In this document: positions 14,012-14,555 of the stretch, piece after piece | How positions within the stretch are numbered: position 1 is the stretch's first letter | Layout: each line of letters opens with the position of its first letter | Assembly: GCA_002748015.1 (NCBI GenBank) | Contig: PDRH01000136.1 | Coordinates: 1 to 14,555 of the forward strand | Direction of reading: 5' to 3' | DNA length: 14,555 bases | Source of the DNA: Bacteroidota bacterium | GTDB lineage: Bacteria > Bacteroidota > Bacteroidia > Bacteroidales > CAJPTX01 | The notes under the pieces: generated by a model | What the model was told of the DNA's origin: nothing | Database searches by the model: none | Seen by the model: the letters and a program-made list of their open reading frames with translations, nothing else | Program-made: the position numbers and the translations under genes

Positions 14012-14176
14012 GCCCCCACCCCACCCCCAGGCGCTCGCACGCAGACCTCAGACCAAACGCTAAGCCACACAGCCCACCGGCCATACCCCCTCCCCCCAGC
14101 CTCCCGCTCCGAATTTCGCCCCGACCAAATTCGGAGCGGCTACCCGCGCGAATAGAAGAAAAAAGCCGAGCATACC
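14012..14176. other. C-rich intergenic stretch with a 12-bp inverted repeat
   Basis: I see no gene here. The left part is C-rich (14012-14104), followed by an inverted repeat at 14105-14138 and a short purine-rich stretch leading to repeat copy B. Confidence 0.5.
14105..14138. repeat. 12-bp perfect inverted repeat with CCGAATT core
   Basis: CGCTCCGAATTT (14105-14116) and AAATTCGGAGCG (14127-14138) are perfectly complementary around a 10-nt spacer. The CCGAATT core is shared with the ends of the 200-bp repeats. No T tract follows on the plus strand. Confidence 0.75.
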
Positions 14177-14376
14177 CCAATTCGGTTAATTTGCTGCACG
14201 GCATCTGGCGGGCGGGATATGGGCTAGAGCTGTTGAACGTAGCGAAAAACCGGCTGCCACTACTGGCTTCTTACCCGATATAAATGCCCCTATTCGGCGC
14301 AATGGGTCGCAAGCAGCCCGTAGGCATAGCGGCTTGCCGCATGCCTAGAATAGCGAATAGCGATAAACCGAATTGG
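14177..14376 (+). repeat. Interspersed 200-bp repeat, copy B, with perfect terminal inverted repeats
   Basis: Exactly 200 bp bounded by perfect 11-bp inverted repeats CCAATTCGGTT (14177-14187) and AACCGAATTGG (14366-14376). The interior aligns with copy A in the same orientation, including the TAGGCAT-A-GCGG/CCGCATGCCTA hairpin at about 14321-14347. No target-site duplication is evident, and there is no credible coding frame. Confidence 0.8.
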
Positions 14377-14450
14377 CGCAGCCATGTAACCCTCCCGCCG
14401 AAACCACGTATCACCCAGTAAACCCCTATTGACCACCAAAAGCCACCACC

Positions 14451-14555
14451 ATGGCGAGAATCACCCCCGTGCGCCCGAAGTACTGGAGCAAGCAGCACCC
14501 CGTTCTATACGTAGTAAGGGAGGAGCGGATGTACGTCCGCGAAAGGGCGGAGAAC
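14451..14555 (+). CDS. Start of a possible gene, product unknown (partial)
   Basis: An ATG at 14451 opens 35 codons without a stop to the right edge. The peptide (MARITPVRPKYWSKQHPV, then LYVVREERMYVRER) is basic and not low-complexity, and it ends before any domain could be recognised. No promoter or ribosome site is clear. The ATG lies 75 bp after repeat copy B. It may be a real gene or a chance frame. Confidence 0.4.
   Translation, partial: MARITPVRPKYWSKQHPVLYVVREERMYVRERAEN

Noticed and set aside
14271..14498. Minus-strand open frame over repeat copy B
   Set aside because: It covers non-coding repeat sequence, has no recognisable domain, and the reading is not preserved in copy A.

Overview
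This window reads as chromosomal DNA of a GC-rich member of the Bacteroidota, most likely Bacteroidales. Four promoter -7 boxes fit the Bacteroidota consensus TAnnTTTG exactly. There is a frdC-frdA-frdB respiratory complex of the single-subunit di-haem type, a C10 (streptopain-like) protease with a lipoprotein signal, and an orphan ECF sigma factor of the short Bacteroidales type. The species cannot be named from the sequence alone.

Layout. Positions 1-1120 (minus) hold the N-terminal two thirds of a SulP anion transporter that runs off the left edge. Positions 1212-3090 (minus) are a more AT-rich two-gene unit, an unrecognised lipoprotein followed after 4 nt by a secreted C10 cysteine protease, closed by a strong terminator. 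Positions 3306-8206 (minus) are a fumarate reductase/succinate dehydrogenase operon with a -7 box and a 16-bp perfect terminator. Its gene order is frdC, frdA, CAP lipoprotein, diverged CAP-like lipoprotein, frdB: two secreted CAP-superfamily proteins sit between the flavoprotein and iron-sulfur genes. Positions 8292-10319 (minus) are a polyprenyl diphosphate synthase gene followed by a membrane-anchored coiled-coil protein of unknown function, with its own promoter and terminator. From 10769 the direction switches to plus: an ECF sigma factor with promoter and terminator, an orphan sensor histidine kinase, and thioredoxin reductase overlapping the kinase end by 17 nt, then a terminator. A final plus-strand frame begins at 14451 and runs off the right edge.

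The three long non-coding stretches (10265-10825, 11327-11776, 13947-14450) are not empty. Two contain copies of a ~200-bp repeat with CCAATTCGGTT/AACCGAATTGG ends (11563-11761 and 14177-14376) that I do not recognise, and a decayed third piece may lie just left of the first. The first copy ends three bases before the -7 box of the histidine kinase, and that box is so close to the ATG that a leaderless mRNA is predicted.

The most noteworthy points are the CAP pair embedded in the frd operon, the intergenic repeat family, the protease/lipoprotein pair as a possible enzyme-inhibitor module, and Shine-Dalgarno sequences in every gene of the frd operon in a phylum that seldom uses them.
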